64,000 nucleotides of DNA from Bacteroidales bacterium (GTDB lineage: Bacteria; Bacteroidota; Bacteroidia; Bacteroidales; Rikenellaceae), in contig CAJTFS010000006.1 in assembly GCA_910575495.1 (NCBI GenBank), positions 60,404-124,403 on the forward strand. Direction: 5' to 3'. A program made the position numbers and the translations under genes. Shown here one piece after another: positions 53,260 to 61,602 of this stretch (position 1 is the stretch's first letter; each line of letters opens with the position of its first letter). The notes under the pieces were generated by a model, which worked only from the letters and a program-made list of their open reading frames with translations, ran no database searches and was not told where the DNA came from.

Positions 53260-55167
53260 TTACGGAATTATTCTCAAAATTCCCTCTTTGTCGGCCTCGA
53301 TTTTACCCTCGTCGAGGAGCCGCCGGACGGTTTCGGCGATCCGTTCGGGTGCCGCGGCGGTCTTGCCGGTCAGCGTGCGGACGTCGGCCGGGCCCTCGGC
53401 GAGAAGTTGCAGGAGCGAGGCCGAAAGTTCGTCGCGCTGCCGGCCGGCCCGGCGTTTCTCCAGACAGAGGTCGCAGACGCCGCACGGCTTGGGCTCCTCG
53501 CCGCCGAAATAGGTTTCGAGTTGCAGACTGCGGCATTGCGTGCGGTTGTCGGCGTAGGCGATCATGTGCTCGAAGCGTTCGCGCATGAGGTCGTGGCGCT
53601 GCCGGTAGGTCTCGGGCGAGATGTAGAGGTCGGCCCGGGGCAGGCGCTCCTCGTCGAAGTAGAGGATGGGCGAGCGGTTGGAGGGGATGTAGCGGATGAC
53701 GCGCAGCTGCCACAGGCGTTTGAGCAGCTCCTTGACATGCTCGACGGAGTAGCCGCTCCAGGCGGCGATTTCGCCCTCGTCGATGGGTCGGAACTCGGTG
53801 AAGACCCCGTTGTAGAGGCGCAGCAGCGTGCGGATGAAGTGGTCGAGGTCCTCGCGCCGCACGCGCAGGCGGTAGAGGTCGTCGCGGCCGACGCAGAAGA
53901 GGATGCGTGCCGGATTCTCCTGCGCGTCGGTGAGGGTGAGGTAGCCGTTCTGCTGGAGCAGTTTCAGAGCGCTGGCCACGGTGCCGGAGTAGAGGTGCTG
54001 CCGGGAGCAGAAGTCGTGGATGTTGAAGAGAAACGACGCTCCGGCACCGTCGCCGACACCCACTTGGAGGTAGGACCCGATCTGTTCGTAGATCTCCTTG
54101 ACCTTTTCGAGCGGCGGGAACTCCTGTTCGAAGCGTTTGACGATGCGGTCGCTGTCGTCCGAGGAGACCAGCAGCAGGGCGTAGGCGCGGGCGCCGTCGC
54201 GGCCGGCCCGGCCGGCCTCCTGGTAGTAGCTTTCGAGCGAGTCGCACATGGAGTAGTGGACGACGAAGCGCACGTCGGGCTTGTCGATGCCCATGCCGAA
54301 AGCGTTGGTGGCGACCATGATGCGGACCTTGCCGCTGATCCACTCCTCCTGGCGCAGGGCGCGCTCGGCGTGGGGTACTCCGCCGTGGTAGGCCCGGGCG
54401 GCGATCCCCTCGTCGCTCAGCAGCGAGGCGATCTGTTCGGTGCCCTCGCGGGTGCGCATGTAGACGATGCCCGACCCGGGGACATTGTGCACCAGGCGCA
54501 GGAGCTGGGCGTTCTTGTCGTCGGTGCGGCGGACGCTGTAGGAGAGGTTGGGGCGCGCGAAACTGCTGCGCAGGATGCGGGGTTCGTCGAAACGCAGGCG
54601 GTGCATGATGTCGTCGGCGACGAGCTGCGTGGCCGAGGCCGTGAGGGCCAGAACGGGAACGCCGGGGAGCTTCTCGCGCAGCTCGGCGATGCGCAGGTAG
54701 GCGGGCCGGAAGTCGTAGCCCCATTGCGAGATGCAGTGGGCCTCGTCGACGGCGAGCAGCTGCACGTTCATGCGCACGACGCGCAGCCGGAACGCTTCCG
54801 AAGTCAGCCGCTCGGGAGCCACGTAGAGGAACTTGACGTCGCCGTAGACGCAGTTGTCCAGGGCGATGTCGATCTGCCGGGGCGAGAGTCCGGAGTGGAT
54901 GGCCACGGTCGCGATGCGCCGGGCCCGCAGGCGGTCGACCTGGTCCTTCATCAGGGCGATGAGCGGCGTGACGACGATGCAGAGACCCTCGCGGGCGAGC
55001 GTGGGAACCTGGTAGGTGAGCGACTTGCCGCCGCCCGTGGGCATGAGCGCGAGGGTGTCGCGGCCCGCCAGCACCGACCGGATGATCTCGGCCTGCACGG
55101 GGCGGAATTCGTCGAAGCCCCAGTAGCGCCGCAGCACGTCGTATATTTTCTCCTCGCCGGGTAGCAT
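53260..55167 (-). CDS. Second RecQ-family DNA helicase, no HRDC domain
   Basis: 635 aa. Helicase motifs are complete: motif [13 protein letters not shown] near residues 40-51, DEAHCISQWGYDFRPAYLR near 134, motif IV-V region [36 protein letters not shown], motif VI QEAGRAGRDGARAY near 310. The zinc module reads CRSLQLETYFGGEEPKPCGVCDLC near 545. The end, LAEGPADVRTLTGKT...ETVRRLLDEGKIEADKEG, looks like a small winged helix rather than HRDC. It is the first gene of a recQ2-exonuclease-rlmI operon and a paralogue of recQ at 1238-3430. Confidence 0.93.
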   Translation of the reverse strand: MLPGEEKIYDVLRRYWGFDEFRPVQAEIIRSVLAGRDTLALMPTGGGKSLTYQVPTLAREGLCIVVTPLIALMKDQVDRLRARRIATVAIHSGLSPRQIDIALDNCVYGDVKFLYVAPERLTSEAFRLRVVRMNVQLLAVDEAHCISQWGYDFRPAYLRIAELREKLPGVPVLALTASATQLVADDIMHRLRFDEPRILRSSFARPNLSYSVRRTDDKNAQLLRLVHNVPGSGIVYMRTREGTEQIASLLSDEGIAARAYHGGVPHAERALRQEEWISGKVRIMVATNAFGMGIDKPDVRFVVHYSMCDSLESYYQEAGRAGRDGARAYALLLVSSDDSDRIVKRFEQEFPPLEKVKEIYEQIGSYLQVGVGDGAGASFLFNIHDFCSRQHLYSGTVASALKLLQQNGYLTLTDAQENPARILFCVGRDDLYRLRVRREDLDHFIRTLLRLYNGVFTEFRPIDEGEIAAWSGYSVEHVKELLKRLWQLRVIRYIPSNRSPILYFDEERLPRADLYISPETYRQRHDLMRERFEHMIAYADNRTQCRSLQLETYFGGEEPKPCGVCDLCLEKRRAGRQRDELSASLLQLLAEGPADVRTLTGKTAAAPERIAETVRRLLDEGKIEADKEGILRIIP

Positions 55168-55585
55168 ACGACAAAATTAAGAATTAAAAATGAAAAAAGA
55201 AGAATTCCGGCGGCTGCCCGAGCGTATGCTCCGCAAGCAACGGTACCGATTCCCGATAGTATATCCTTGCAAGAAACACCATCCGCATACGTCCTTGCAA
55301 GGGGCGCAGCGACGAAGCACTAAGCACAGCGAAGCGGAATTCTTTCAAGTTGCCCGGCTGGGGGCGGGCGCGCAAAGCGCTGGCCGGGCAATGAAAATAT
55401 ACATAGTATGCAGATTTTCAACTACTTGTTCGCCTGCGCGTCGCCGCGAGGCATTGCAGATGGCGTGGCGGTCCTAACGGGCGGATTTTCGGGTTTTCGG
55501 TCCGGAAATTGGAGTTGCGGGATATTTTATGTAATTTTGCGGCCGGTCGGTGTCCGGTCGACAGACGGGACCGTCCGCAGGAAAA
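55168..55585. other. 418-base divergent intergenic region
   Basis: No gene is supported. It separates minus-strand recQ2 from the plus-strand metal locus. It contains a short segment of dispersed-repeat type (AGCGACGAAGCACTAAGCACAGCGAAGCG near 55307) and the -7 element at 55532-55539. No clear recQ2 promoter was found. Confidence 0.45.
55532..55539 (+). promoter_or_regulatory. -7 element of the metal locus
   Basis: TAATTTTG, exact TAnnTTTG, 47 bases before the ATG at 55586, in an AT-rich patch. Confidence 0.55.
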
Positions 55586-56002
55586 ATGAGTTGCCGACGA
55601 TACATATCCTTTTTGCTGCTTGCCGTCTACCTGCTGGCGACGGGAGGTGCGGCGTTCCGGTCGCTCTCGTGCAGCTGCATGGACAAGGGACATCGCGCCG
55701 AACATGTGCACGCGCATTGCGGCCATGCGGCCGGCGCGTGCGATGAAGCGGAGACGCTGCGCGCGACGTGTGCCTGCGACCGCCATTCCACCGACATCGA
55801 ACTCTATACTACGGCGGCGGACGATGCACGGCCCTGCAAGTGCGCGGTGCTGGCGTTGCCCCATTGCATGGCTGCCGCGCAGGCGGCCAGACTTGCGGCC
55901 CCGAAATTCCGCAAGGTGCGGATGGTCGCTCCTCCTGTCCCGATTCCGCAGGCTCCGTGTCTTCTCGTTGCGGATTTGAGGGCACCTCCGGTATCGGTTT
56001 AG
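55586..56002 (+). CDS. Exported Cys/His-rich small protein, probable metal-binding partner of the TonB receptor
   Basis: 138 aa. Signal segment ISFLLLAVYLLATGGAAF (residues about 6-23) and then clustered metal-type residues: CSCMDKGHRAEHVHAHCGH, CDEAETLRATCACDRH and PCKCAVLALPHC. The C-terminus is Pro-rich (APPVPIPQAPC). The layout (CxC, HxxxHxHxH, CxCxxH, then PP) recalls the small HYC_CC_PP-type proteins that accompany TonB receptors in Bacteroidetes, but the diagnostic HYC is absent, so this is only a resemblance. It starts 71 bases before the receptor gene. The ATG at 55586 opens directly into the signal peptide. Confidence 0.7.
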   Translation: MSCRRYISFLLLAVYLLATGGAAFRSLSCSCMDKGHRAEHVHAHCGHAAGACDEAETLRATCACDRHSTDIELYTTAADDARPCKCAVLALPHCMAAAQAARLAAPKFRKVRMVAPPVPIPQAPCLLVADLRAPPVSV

Positions 56003-56073
56003 AACTGCGAAGGACGGGCGCGCGGGAGGCGCAGTGCCGTCCGAAGAGATGTTTTAACCGATAACGGAATACC

Positions 56074-58437
56074 ATGAAAATCAGAACAATCGTTTTTACC
56101 GTTTCAGCCCTGGCTCTCGGTGCCGCCGTACAGGCGCAGGAGGTGCGGGGCGTGGTGCGCGACGCCGAAGGGCAGCCGCTCGTCGGTGCGTCGGTCTACT
56201 GGGCCGGCACGACCGTGGGCACCAGCACGGACGCTGAAGGCGTCTACCATATTCACCGGGTGAAGAACTACGACAACCTGGTGGCTTCTTATCTTGGATA
56301 CATGAACGATACGCTGCGCGTGGCTTCGGGCGCCGAACGTGCGGAGTTCGCCCTGCGCAGCGAGGGCGTGGAACTCGACGACGTGGTGATCGAGGGCAAC
56401 CTGAGCGGCAACTACGTCAAGCACGACGGCATCATGAAGGGCGAGATGATCTCTTTCGCCGGGCTGTGCAAGATGGCCTGCTGCAACCTGGCCGAGTCGT
56501 TCGAGAATTCGGCGTCGGTGACGGTGGGCTACAGCGATGCCATTTCGGGCGCCCGGCAGATCAAGATGCTGGGTCTGGCCGGCACCTACACGCAGATTCT
56601 CGACGAGAACCGCCCCATCATGCGCGGACTTTCGGCCCCCTACGGACTGAGCTACACGCCGGGCATGTGGCTCAACTCGATCCAGGTGTCGAAGGGCGTA
56701 TCGTCGGTGACGGCGGGCCACGAAGCCATCACGGGGCAGATCAACCTGGAGCACCGCAAGCCGACGGACAACGAACGGCTGTTCGTCAATCTTTATCTGG
56801 ACGACGAACTGCGTCCCGAGGCGAACATTTCGACGGCCTTTCCTGTGTCGCGCGACAAGAAACTGACCTCCGTGATCCTGCTGCACGGTTCGATGGATAC
56901 CGACGTGCGCAAGATGGACCACAACCACGACGGCTTCCGCGACCTGCCCAAGGCCGCCCAGATCAACGTGGCCAACAAGTGGCTCTATGCGGCCGACAAC
57001 GGCACGCAGATACGCTGGGGCTGGAAATTCGTGCAGGAGAACCGCCTGGGCGGCATGATGGGCTATAAGAACAAGGCCGCCATGCGCGAGGCGATGTCCG
57101 AGCACTGGGATTGGCAGCGGACCGGCACGGCCATGCCGCTCTACGGTTCGCACATCCGCAACCGCGGGGCCAACGGCTACTTCAAGATCGGCACGCCCGT
57201 GGGCCCGGCGGTCTACGACGAGGAGGAGCAGGACGAGATGCGCTCGAACCTGGCGCTGGTGGTGGATTTCGACCACTTCGACGAAGACGCCTACTTCGGA
57301 CTCAACGACTACGACGGCAACGAGAACACGCTGTCGGCCAACCTGATGTATGCGCACTACTTCACCTACCGCTCGTCGCTCAACGTGGGTGTGCAGGGCC
57401 ACTTCTCGCGTATTCGGGAACACCTGCTGAACCGGACGCCGTGGCTTGCGCAGACGCCCGAGGTCTATTACGATCTCGACCGCAACGAAAACGAGGCGGG
57501 CGCCTATGCGGAGTACACCTATACTCTCGGAGATAAATTCTCGCTGGTGGCCGGCGTGCGCGGCGACTACAACAGCTACTACGACAAGTTCTATTTCACG
57601 CCGCGCGGCCATGTGAAGTGGAACATTACCCGCACCACGGTACTGCGCGCTTCGGCAGGTCTGGGCTATCGCTCGACCAACGTCATCACGGACAATATCG
57701 GCATCCTGGCGACGGGGCGCCGCATCGTGCTGCCGGACTATCGGGAGAAAGTATGCTCGGGCCGCGCGTTCGACCGCATGGAGAAGGCGCTGACCGTGGG
57801 CGGCAGTCTGACGCAGAGTTTCTCGGTGCTGGGCACGGACAACATGACGCTGAGCTTCGACTACTTCCGCACGCAGTTCTACAATTCGGTGGTGGCCGAT
57901 CAGGAGTACGACGCGGAGACGATCCGCATCTACGACACCCACGGCCGCTCCTACACCGACACCTACCAGGTCGATTTTTCGTGGACTCCGGCCGAGCGGC
58001 TCGACATCTTCGCGACGTTCCGCTACACCGACAGCGAGATGACGATCAACCGTCCGGACGGCACGACGGCGCGCGTGGAACGTCCTCTGGTGAGTCAGTA
58101 CAAGACGCTTTTCAACATCCAGTATGCCACCAAGTTCCGCCGATGGGTGTTCGATGCGACGGCCCAGCTCAACGGTCCGTCGCGCATCCCGACGCAGAAC
58201 GGCATCCTGGCCGACGACAGCCACTCGCCGAGCTATCCGATGTTCTTCGCGCAGGTGAGCCGCAAGCTGGGCAAGTTCGACATCTATGTGGGCTGCGAGA
58301 ACATCGCCGACTACCGGCAGAAAGACCCGATCCTGCATGCGTCGGATCCCTACTCCTACGAGTTCAACTCCATGAACGTGTGGGGGCCGCTGATGGGCCG
58401 CAAGTTCTACATCGGCATGCGGTGGAACCTTTATTAA
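56074..58437 (+). CDS. TonB-dependent receptor with Cys-containing plug, probable metal uptake
   Basis: 787 aa. Signal peptide (VFTVSALALGAAVQAQ), CarboxypepD_reg-like domain (GVVRDAEGQPLVGASVYWAGT, residues about 25-105), plug and barrel ending FYIGMRWNLY. The plug carries CKMACCNLAESFENSASVTVGYSDAISGARQIKMLG near 130-165, then ILDENRPIMRGLSAPYGLSYTPG and KGVSSVTAGHEAITGQINLE. I know this ACCNL...ESFE signature from a Bacteroidetes receptor group thought to handle metals such as copper; the ligand is inferred from the Cys cluster and the Cys/His-rich and HMA neighbours, not demonstrated. Confidence 0.85.
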   Translation: MKIRTIVFTVSALALGAAVQAQEVRGVVRDAEGQPLVGASVYWAGTTVGTSTDAEGVYHIHRVKNYDNLVASYLGYMNDTLRVASGAERAEFALRSEGVELDDVVIEGNLSGNYVKHDGIMKGEMISFAGLCKMACCNLAESFENSASVTVGYSDAISGARQIKMLGLAGTYTQILDENRPIMRGLSAPYGLSYTPGMWLNSIQVSKGVSSVTAGHEAITGQINLEHRKPTDNERLFVNLYLDDELRPEANISTAFPVSRDKKLTSVILLHGSMDTDVRKMDHNHDGFRDLPKAAQINVANKWLYAADNGTQIRWGWKFVQENRLGGMMGYKNKAAMREAMSEHWDWQRTGTAMPLYGSHIRNRGANGYFKIGTPVGPAVYDEEEQDEMRSNLALVVDFDHFDEDAYFGLNDYDGNENTLSANLMYAHYFTYRSSLNVGVQGHFSRIREHLLNRTPWLAQTPEVYYDLDRNENEAGAYAEYTYTLGDKFSLVAGVRGDYNSYYDKFYFTPRGHVKWNITRTTVLRASAGLGYRSTNVITDNIGILATGRRIVLPDYREKVCSGRAFDRMEKALTVGGSLTQSFSVLGTDNMTLSFDYFRTQFYNSVVADQEYDAETIRIYDTHGRSYTDTYQVDFSWTPAERLDIFATFRYTDSEMTINRPDGTTARVERPLVSQYKTLFNIQYATKFRRWVFDATAQLNGPSRIPTQNGILADDSHSPSYPMFFAQVSRKLGKFDIYVGCENIADYRQKDPILHASDPYSYEFNSMNVWGPLMGRKFYIGMRWNLY

Positions 58438-58497
58438 GGTGAAAAGTGAGGGGTGAAAAGTGAAAGGTGAGGGGTGAAAAGCGGAGGGTGAAAAGGT
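58438..58497. repeat. Simple repeat after the receptor gene
   Basis: Sixty bases built almost entirely of GGTGAAAAG, GTGAGGG and GTGAAAG units. Similar but shorter tracts occur at 15238-15275, 32163-32195 and 48941-48966, all directly beyond a gene end. A dispersed-repeat copy (CATTCGGAACGAAGCGAAG...) follows at 58520-58542. Confidence 0.6.
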
Positions 58498-58629
58498 CAT
58501 CCCGAACCCTCTTTCTTGCCATTCGGAACGAAGCGAAGAATCTGCCGTTCGGAACTCTGATCAGCCGGTTTGAGGCGCAGAGCGGCGGAGAATCCGGAAA
58601 ACAATAACTGACAATTAATTTAAATAACC

Positions 58630-58941
58630 ATGAAAAAACTTGCAATGCTTTGCCTGGCCCTTTTGATGGGTGCGGGCGTGACGATGGCTGCCAAACCTGC
58701 GGCCGAAAAGAAGACGGTGACCACGGTGTTCGTGACGGACATCGACTGCGACCACTGCGTGAAGAAGATCATGAACAATGTGCCGTCGCTCGGCAAGGGA
58801 ATCAAGGACGTGGAGGTCGACCTGCCGACCAAGGAGGTGACGGTGACCTACGACGCGTCGAAAAACAACGACGAGAACATCATCAAGGGTTTCGCTTCCA
58901 TCAAGGTGAAGGCCGAGCCCAAAAAGGCCGCGACGAAGTAG
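58630..58941 (+). CDS. Exported heavy-metal-associated (HMA) domain protein
   Basis: 103 aa. A signal peptide (LAMLCLALLMGAGVTMAA, residues about 4-21) makes it periplasmic, unusual for HMA chaperones. The ferredoxin-like HMA fold is clear: VTTVFVTDIDCDHCVKKIMNNV with the metal-binding CDHC at about residues 39-42, then VEVDLPTKEVTVTYDA and a C-terminal Lys-rich tail. The usual MxCxxC reads IDCDHC, so the Met is replaced by Ile. It follows the receptor by 192 bases and probably takes over metal that enters through it. Confidence 0.88.
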   Translation: MKKLAMLCLALLMGAGVTMAAKPAAEKKTVTTVFVTDIDCDHCVKKIMNNVPSLGKGIKDVEVDLPTKEVTVTYDASKNNDENIIKGFASIKVKAEPKKAATK

Positions 58942-58961
58942 CTGCGTCGGCCGCGAAAAGC

Positions 58962-58995
58962 GAACAGGGACCTCACATCGAGGTCCCTGTTTTTT
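58962..58995 (+). terminator. Terminator of the metal locus
   Basis: AACAGGGACCT and AGGTCCCTGTT pair around a seven-base loop, followed by a T-run. It lies 20 bases after the HMA gene. Confidence 0.88.
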
Positions 58996-59147
58996 GTGCA
59001 ATAGGTTGTTCGGGATGTTGCGCACCCGACATGGCGGCTGTGCAGGCCGGACCCAAAACGGAAATGGCGGCCGTACAGGTCTGAGCTCGGGCCGGAATCG
59101 GCATCCGGACGGGCCGAGGTTGGCCCAGTAGGCACCGGACGCGAGGC

Positions 59148-59909
59148 CTACTCCATGGGCTGGATGCGTATCTCGGTGGAGTTGAGGGCCCGGATTTCGC
59201 GGACGAGCCGTTCGATGTCGGTCTGCTCGTCGACCTGCCCGTAGTGGTAGGGGTAGAAGATGCGGGGTTTCATGGCCCGGACCGCCTCGACGGCCTGGTC
59301 GACGGTCATCGTATAGGGCTGGTTGACGGGCAGGAACGCGATGTCGATGTCGCGCAGGGCCTTCATTTCGGGAGTCGGCTCCGTGTCGCCGGCGATGTAG
59401 ATGCGCAGGCCGCCGACGGTCAGCAGATAACCGCAGTCCTCGCGCATCTTGGGGTGGAACTTGAGGTGTCCGTCGGTGGTGTTGTAGGCGGCTACGGCTT
59501 CGATCTTGACGTAGTCGCGCGGCGTGGCGATGCTTCCGGGGCGCATGACGTGGCACTCCATGTCGAAACCCTCGGCCACGGTGCGGTCGCAGAGGATGTC
59601 GGTCTTCGAGGTCGCGAGACGTTCGATCGCCGCCCGGTCGAAGTGGTCGTCGTGCGAGTGGGTTACGAGGATCAGGTCGGCCTTGGGCTGGGCAGAATAG
59701 TCGGCCAGCGAACCGACGGGGTCGATGTAGATGCGCCGGCCCGGGCCCGCATCGACGGCCAGCGACGCATGCTTGAAAAAGGTGATGGTCACCTCGCTGC
59801 CGTCGCGCGCGGTGAACGTATCGGCGGGGTAGGCGGGCGTCTTCGAGCGGCCGCAACCGAGAAACGAGAACAGGGACATAACGATAGGTAAGACTTTGTA
59901 TGGCATCAT
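59148..59909 (-). CDS. MBL-fold metal-dependent hydrolase, lipoprotein (UlaG/YtnP-like)
   Basis: 253 aa from the ATG at 59909. A lipoprotein signal ends in LFSFLGC (Cys near residue 18). The metallo-beta-lactamase fold shows LILVTHSHDDHFDR near 77 (HxHxDH), a later His in ECHVMRPG, GLRIYIAGDTEPTPEM near 168 (Asp) and IFYPYHYGQ near 218 (final His). The family includes L-ascorbate-6-phosphate lactonase-like and other uncharacterised hydrolases. A cell-surface or periplasmic location is predicted; the substrate is unknown. It is divergent from rpmI. Confidence 0.85.
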   Translation of the reverse strand: MMPYKVLPIVMSLFSFLGCGRSKTPAYPADTFTARDGSEVTITFFKHASLAVDAGPGRRIYIDPVGSLADYSAQPKADLILVTHSHDDHFDRAAIERLATSKTDILCDRTVAEGFDMECHVMRPGSIATPRDYVKIEAVAAYNTTDGHLKFHPKMREDCGYLLTVGGLRIYIAGDTEPTPEMKALRDIDIAFLPVNQPYTMTVDQAVEAVRAMKPRIFYPYHYGQVDEQTDIERLVREIRALNSTEIRIQPME

Positions 59910-60183
59910 TCGGGGCTGAATCGTGAAGCGAAAGCACCGGATATGCCGGGTGCAAAAATACAAAATTTTGTAAGCCGGGCGCAAGCTCGAATCTTCGGGC
60001 ATTGCCGGGGCGGATGTTTATTTAAGATGAAGCCAAAGATACGAAAAGTCGGGTGCGGAAGCAAGCGCCAGCTTGATTATGCCGCGACGGAGTAGCTTCA
60101 TCCGAAGTCAAAGATACGAAATATTTTTGTGCCGCAAGCGCAAAAAAAGAAGTTTTTTCGGTTGCGGAATGTGAAATTTTTCG
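59910..60183. other. Divergent region between the MBL lipoprotein and rpmI
   Basis: Contains a minus-strand -7-like TATTTTTG at 59953-59960 for the lipoprotein, a degenerate relative of the promoter palindrome at 59981-60005 (GCAAGCTCGAATCTTCGGGCATTGC in two parts: GCAAGCTCGAATC and TTCGGGCATTGC), and a repeated CAAAGATACGAAA motif at 60032-60044 and about 60108-60121. No gene is seen. Confidence 0.5.
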
Positions 60184-60191
60184 TACTTTTG
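60161..60191 (+). promoter_or_regulatory. Promoter of rpmI-rplT
   Basis: GTTG (60161-60164), a 19-base spacer and TACTTTTG (60184-60191) approximate the Bacteroidetes consensus. The leader to the rpmI ATG at 60226 is about 28 bases. Confidence 0.6.
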
Positions 60192-60225
60192 CGGGCTATG
60201 TTTAACTAATTAACTGTTTACGACA

Positions 60226-60420
60226 ATGCCGAAAATGAAAACCAATGCCGCGGCGAAGAAGCGTTTTACCTTCACCGGCACAGGAAAGATCAAGCGTAAA
60301 CACGCTTATCACAGTCACATCCTGACCAAAAAGACGACGAAACAGAAGCGCAACCTCTGCTATTCGGGTACCGTTTCTGCGGCCGACGAGGCCAAAATCA
60401 AGAACCTGCTCGTCAAATAA
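60226..60420 (+). CDS. rpmI: 50S ribosomal protein L35
   Basis: 64 aa, standard length. Very basic, starting [20 protein letters not shown], then [22 protein letters not shown]. It has its own promoter and is followed by rplT after 89 bases. infC, usually just upstream, is not adjacent here. Confidence 0.97.
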   Translation: MPKMKTNAAAKKRFTFTGTGKIKRKHAYHSHILTKKTTKQKRNLCYSGTVSAADEAKIKNLLVK

Positions 60421-60462
60421 TACGGGCGGAATTTATCAACCGGAGCGAATCAGCCCCGAAGA

Positions 60463-60479
60463 ACGCGGGAGAACCGCGT
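60463..60479. promoter_or_regulatory. Small hairpin between rpmI and rplT
   Basis: ACGCGG and CCGCGT pair with a GAGAA loop in the 89-base spacer. In several bacteria L20 represses its operon through a structured leader; this short stem alone is not enough to claim that. Confidence 0.3.
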
Positions 60480-60509
60480 CGCTGACAGCTCTCAAAAACA
60501 TTTCAGACT

Positions 60510-60854
60510 ATGCCACGTTCAGTCAATGCCGTTGCGTCCCGCGCACGTAGAAAGAAAGTTCTGAAACTTGCCAAAGGCAATTTCGGTTCCCGGGGAAACG
60601 TTTGGACCGTAGCGAAAAACACGGTCGAGAAGGGTTTGCAGTTTGCTTACGCACACCGCCAGCTCAAGAAGCGGACGTTCCGTTCGCTGTGGATCACGCG
60701 TATCAACGCCGCCGTCCGCGCGCAGGGAATGACCTATTCGCAGTTTATCGGCAAGCTCAACACCAAGGGTATCGCCTTGAACCGCAAGGTTCTGGCCGAC
60801 CTGGCGATGAACGAGCCGAAGGCATTCGAAGCAATAGTTAAAGCAGTTAAATAA
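60510..60854 (+). CDS. rplT: 50S ribosomal protein L20
   Basis: 114 aa. Typical [23 protein letters not shown] start, followed by [41 protein letters not shown] and [22 protein letters not shown]20 binds 23S rRNA early in assembly. Terminated by a strong hairpin 20 bases downstream. Confidence 0.98.
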   Translation: MPRSVNAVASRARRKKVLKLAKGNFGSRGNVWTVAKNTVEKGLQFAYAHRQLKKRTFRSLWITRINAAVRAQGMTYSQFIGKLNTKGIALNRKVLADLAMNEPKAFEAIVKAVK

Positions 60855-60873
60855 GCGGGCGACCGCTTGGCCG

Positions 60874-60907
60874 GCCGGGGCGACGAAAGTCGCCCCGGCT
60901 GTTTTTT
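60874..60907 (+). terminator. Intrinsic terminator of rpmI-rplT
   Basis: GCCGGGGCGAC and GTCGCCCCGGC form an 11-bp GC-rich stem with a GAAA tetraloop, followed by TGTTTTTTG. Confidence 0.92.
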
Positions 60908-61222
60908 GTCCGTGGCTCTGCAAGGGTTTTCTGCCGCGCGAGTGCGAAACGGCGGGCGGGGTTCGGGATAAGAGTGTCGGTTGCAAGTGTCGGAGGTGCG
61001 GTGTTCGCTGGAGTAGGGCGATATATAGGGATGCCGCGTTGCCGGTTGCACACGCCGGGGAGTGTCGGCTGGCGTGACGGTGAAAACCGGCGGGTGAAGC
61101 GGGGTGCTGCATCGGATCGGCCGGGGAAGTTCGGCTTATTACGTTCGGTGCGTTTTTTGACGAACTAATTTTTATTTTTGGTTTCGTCGAAGATACTCTG
61201 TCTCGGTATAATCGAGTCGGCG

Positions 61223-61254
61223 TTTGTTTTTGCGCTCGATTTTTCTTATCTTTA
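61223..61254 (+). promoter_or_regulatory. Promoter far upstream of the mgtC-like gene
   Basis: TTTG (61223-61226), a 20-base spacer and TATCTTTA (61247-61254). It would start a transcript near 61260, about 340 bases before the mgtC-like ATG. The 300 bases before it (60908-61222) show no gene. Confidence 0.6.
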
Positions 61255-61259
61255 GCTTG

Positions 61260-61602
61260 TACCGAAGATACTGCTCCTCGGCAAGATCCGGATTAACGGC
61301 TGGATGGTCCGTTATCCGCAGAAGCATCCTTGCCAGCGAGTTTTTCGGTTGTTTCGCAAAGGATTTCGGGGTCGAGCTGCAAGGTATGTCGCCGGTTTAT
61401 GCCGGAACGGGTTGCAGCCGGCATGGCTTTTAGACCCTATCCGGCAGTAAGAAGTGGTGCAAGGTGGTTTTGCAGGTAGGCACTTGGGTTGTTCCGATTG
61501 TGCCGGGGCGGGAAAAACCTGCTCGAAAGTGAACCTCGATAAGTTTTACGCTGAGCCGGAGTGAGCAAGGCGGGAATAATCAATAAGTAAAGACGTACGA
61601 TT
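61260..61602 (+). ncRNA. Candidate long structured leader of the mgtC-like gene, or separate small RNA
   Basis: About 340 bases without a convincing frame lie between the promoter and the ATG at 61603. Helices are visible: ATGCCGG (61399-61405) with CCGGCAT (61418-61424); GCAGGT (61472-61477) with ACCTGC (61517-61522), enclosing GGCAC (61479-61483) with GTGCC (61500-61504). No landmarks of the M-box magnesium riboswitch, RNase P RNA, tmRNA or SRP RNA were recognised. The assignment is tentative. Confidence 0.35.

Noticed and set aside
60974..61433. Two short plus-strand frames (60974-61168 and 61224-61433)
   Set aside because: Unfavourable codon pattern, and the second overlaps a promoter at 61223-61254. 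Treated as noncoding leader.
61260..61602. M-box magnesium riboswitch, RNase P RNA, tmRNA or SRP RNA in the mgtC leader
   Set aside because: None of the conserved strings of these RNAs could be found; kept only as an unclassified structured leader.
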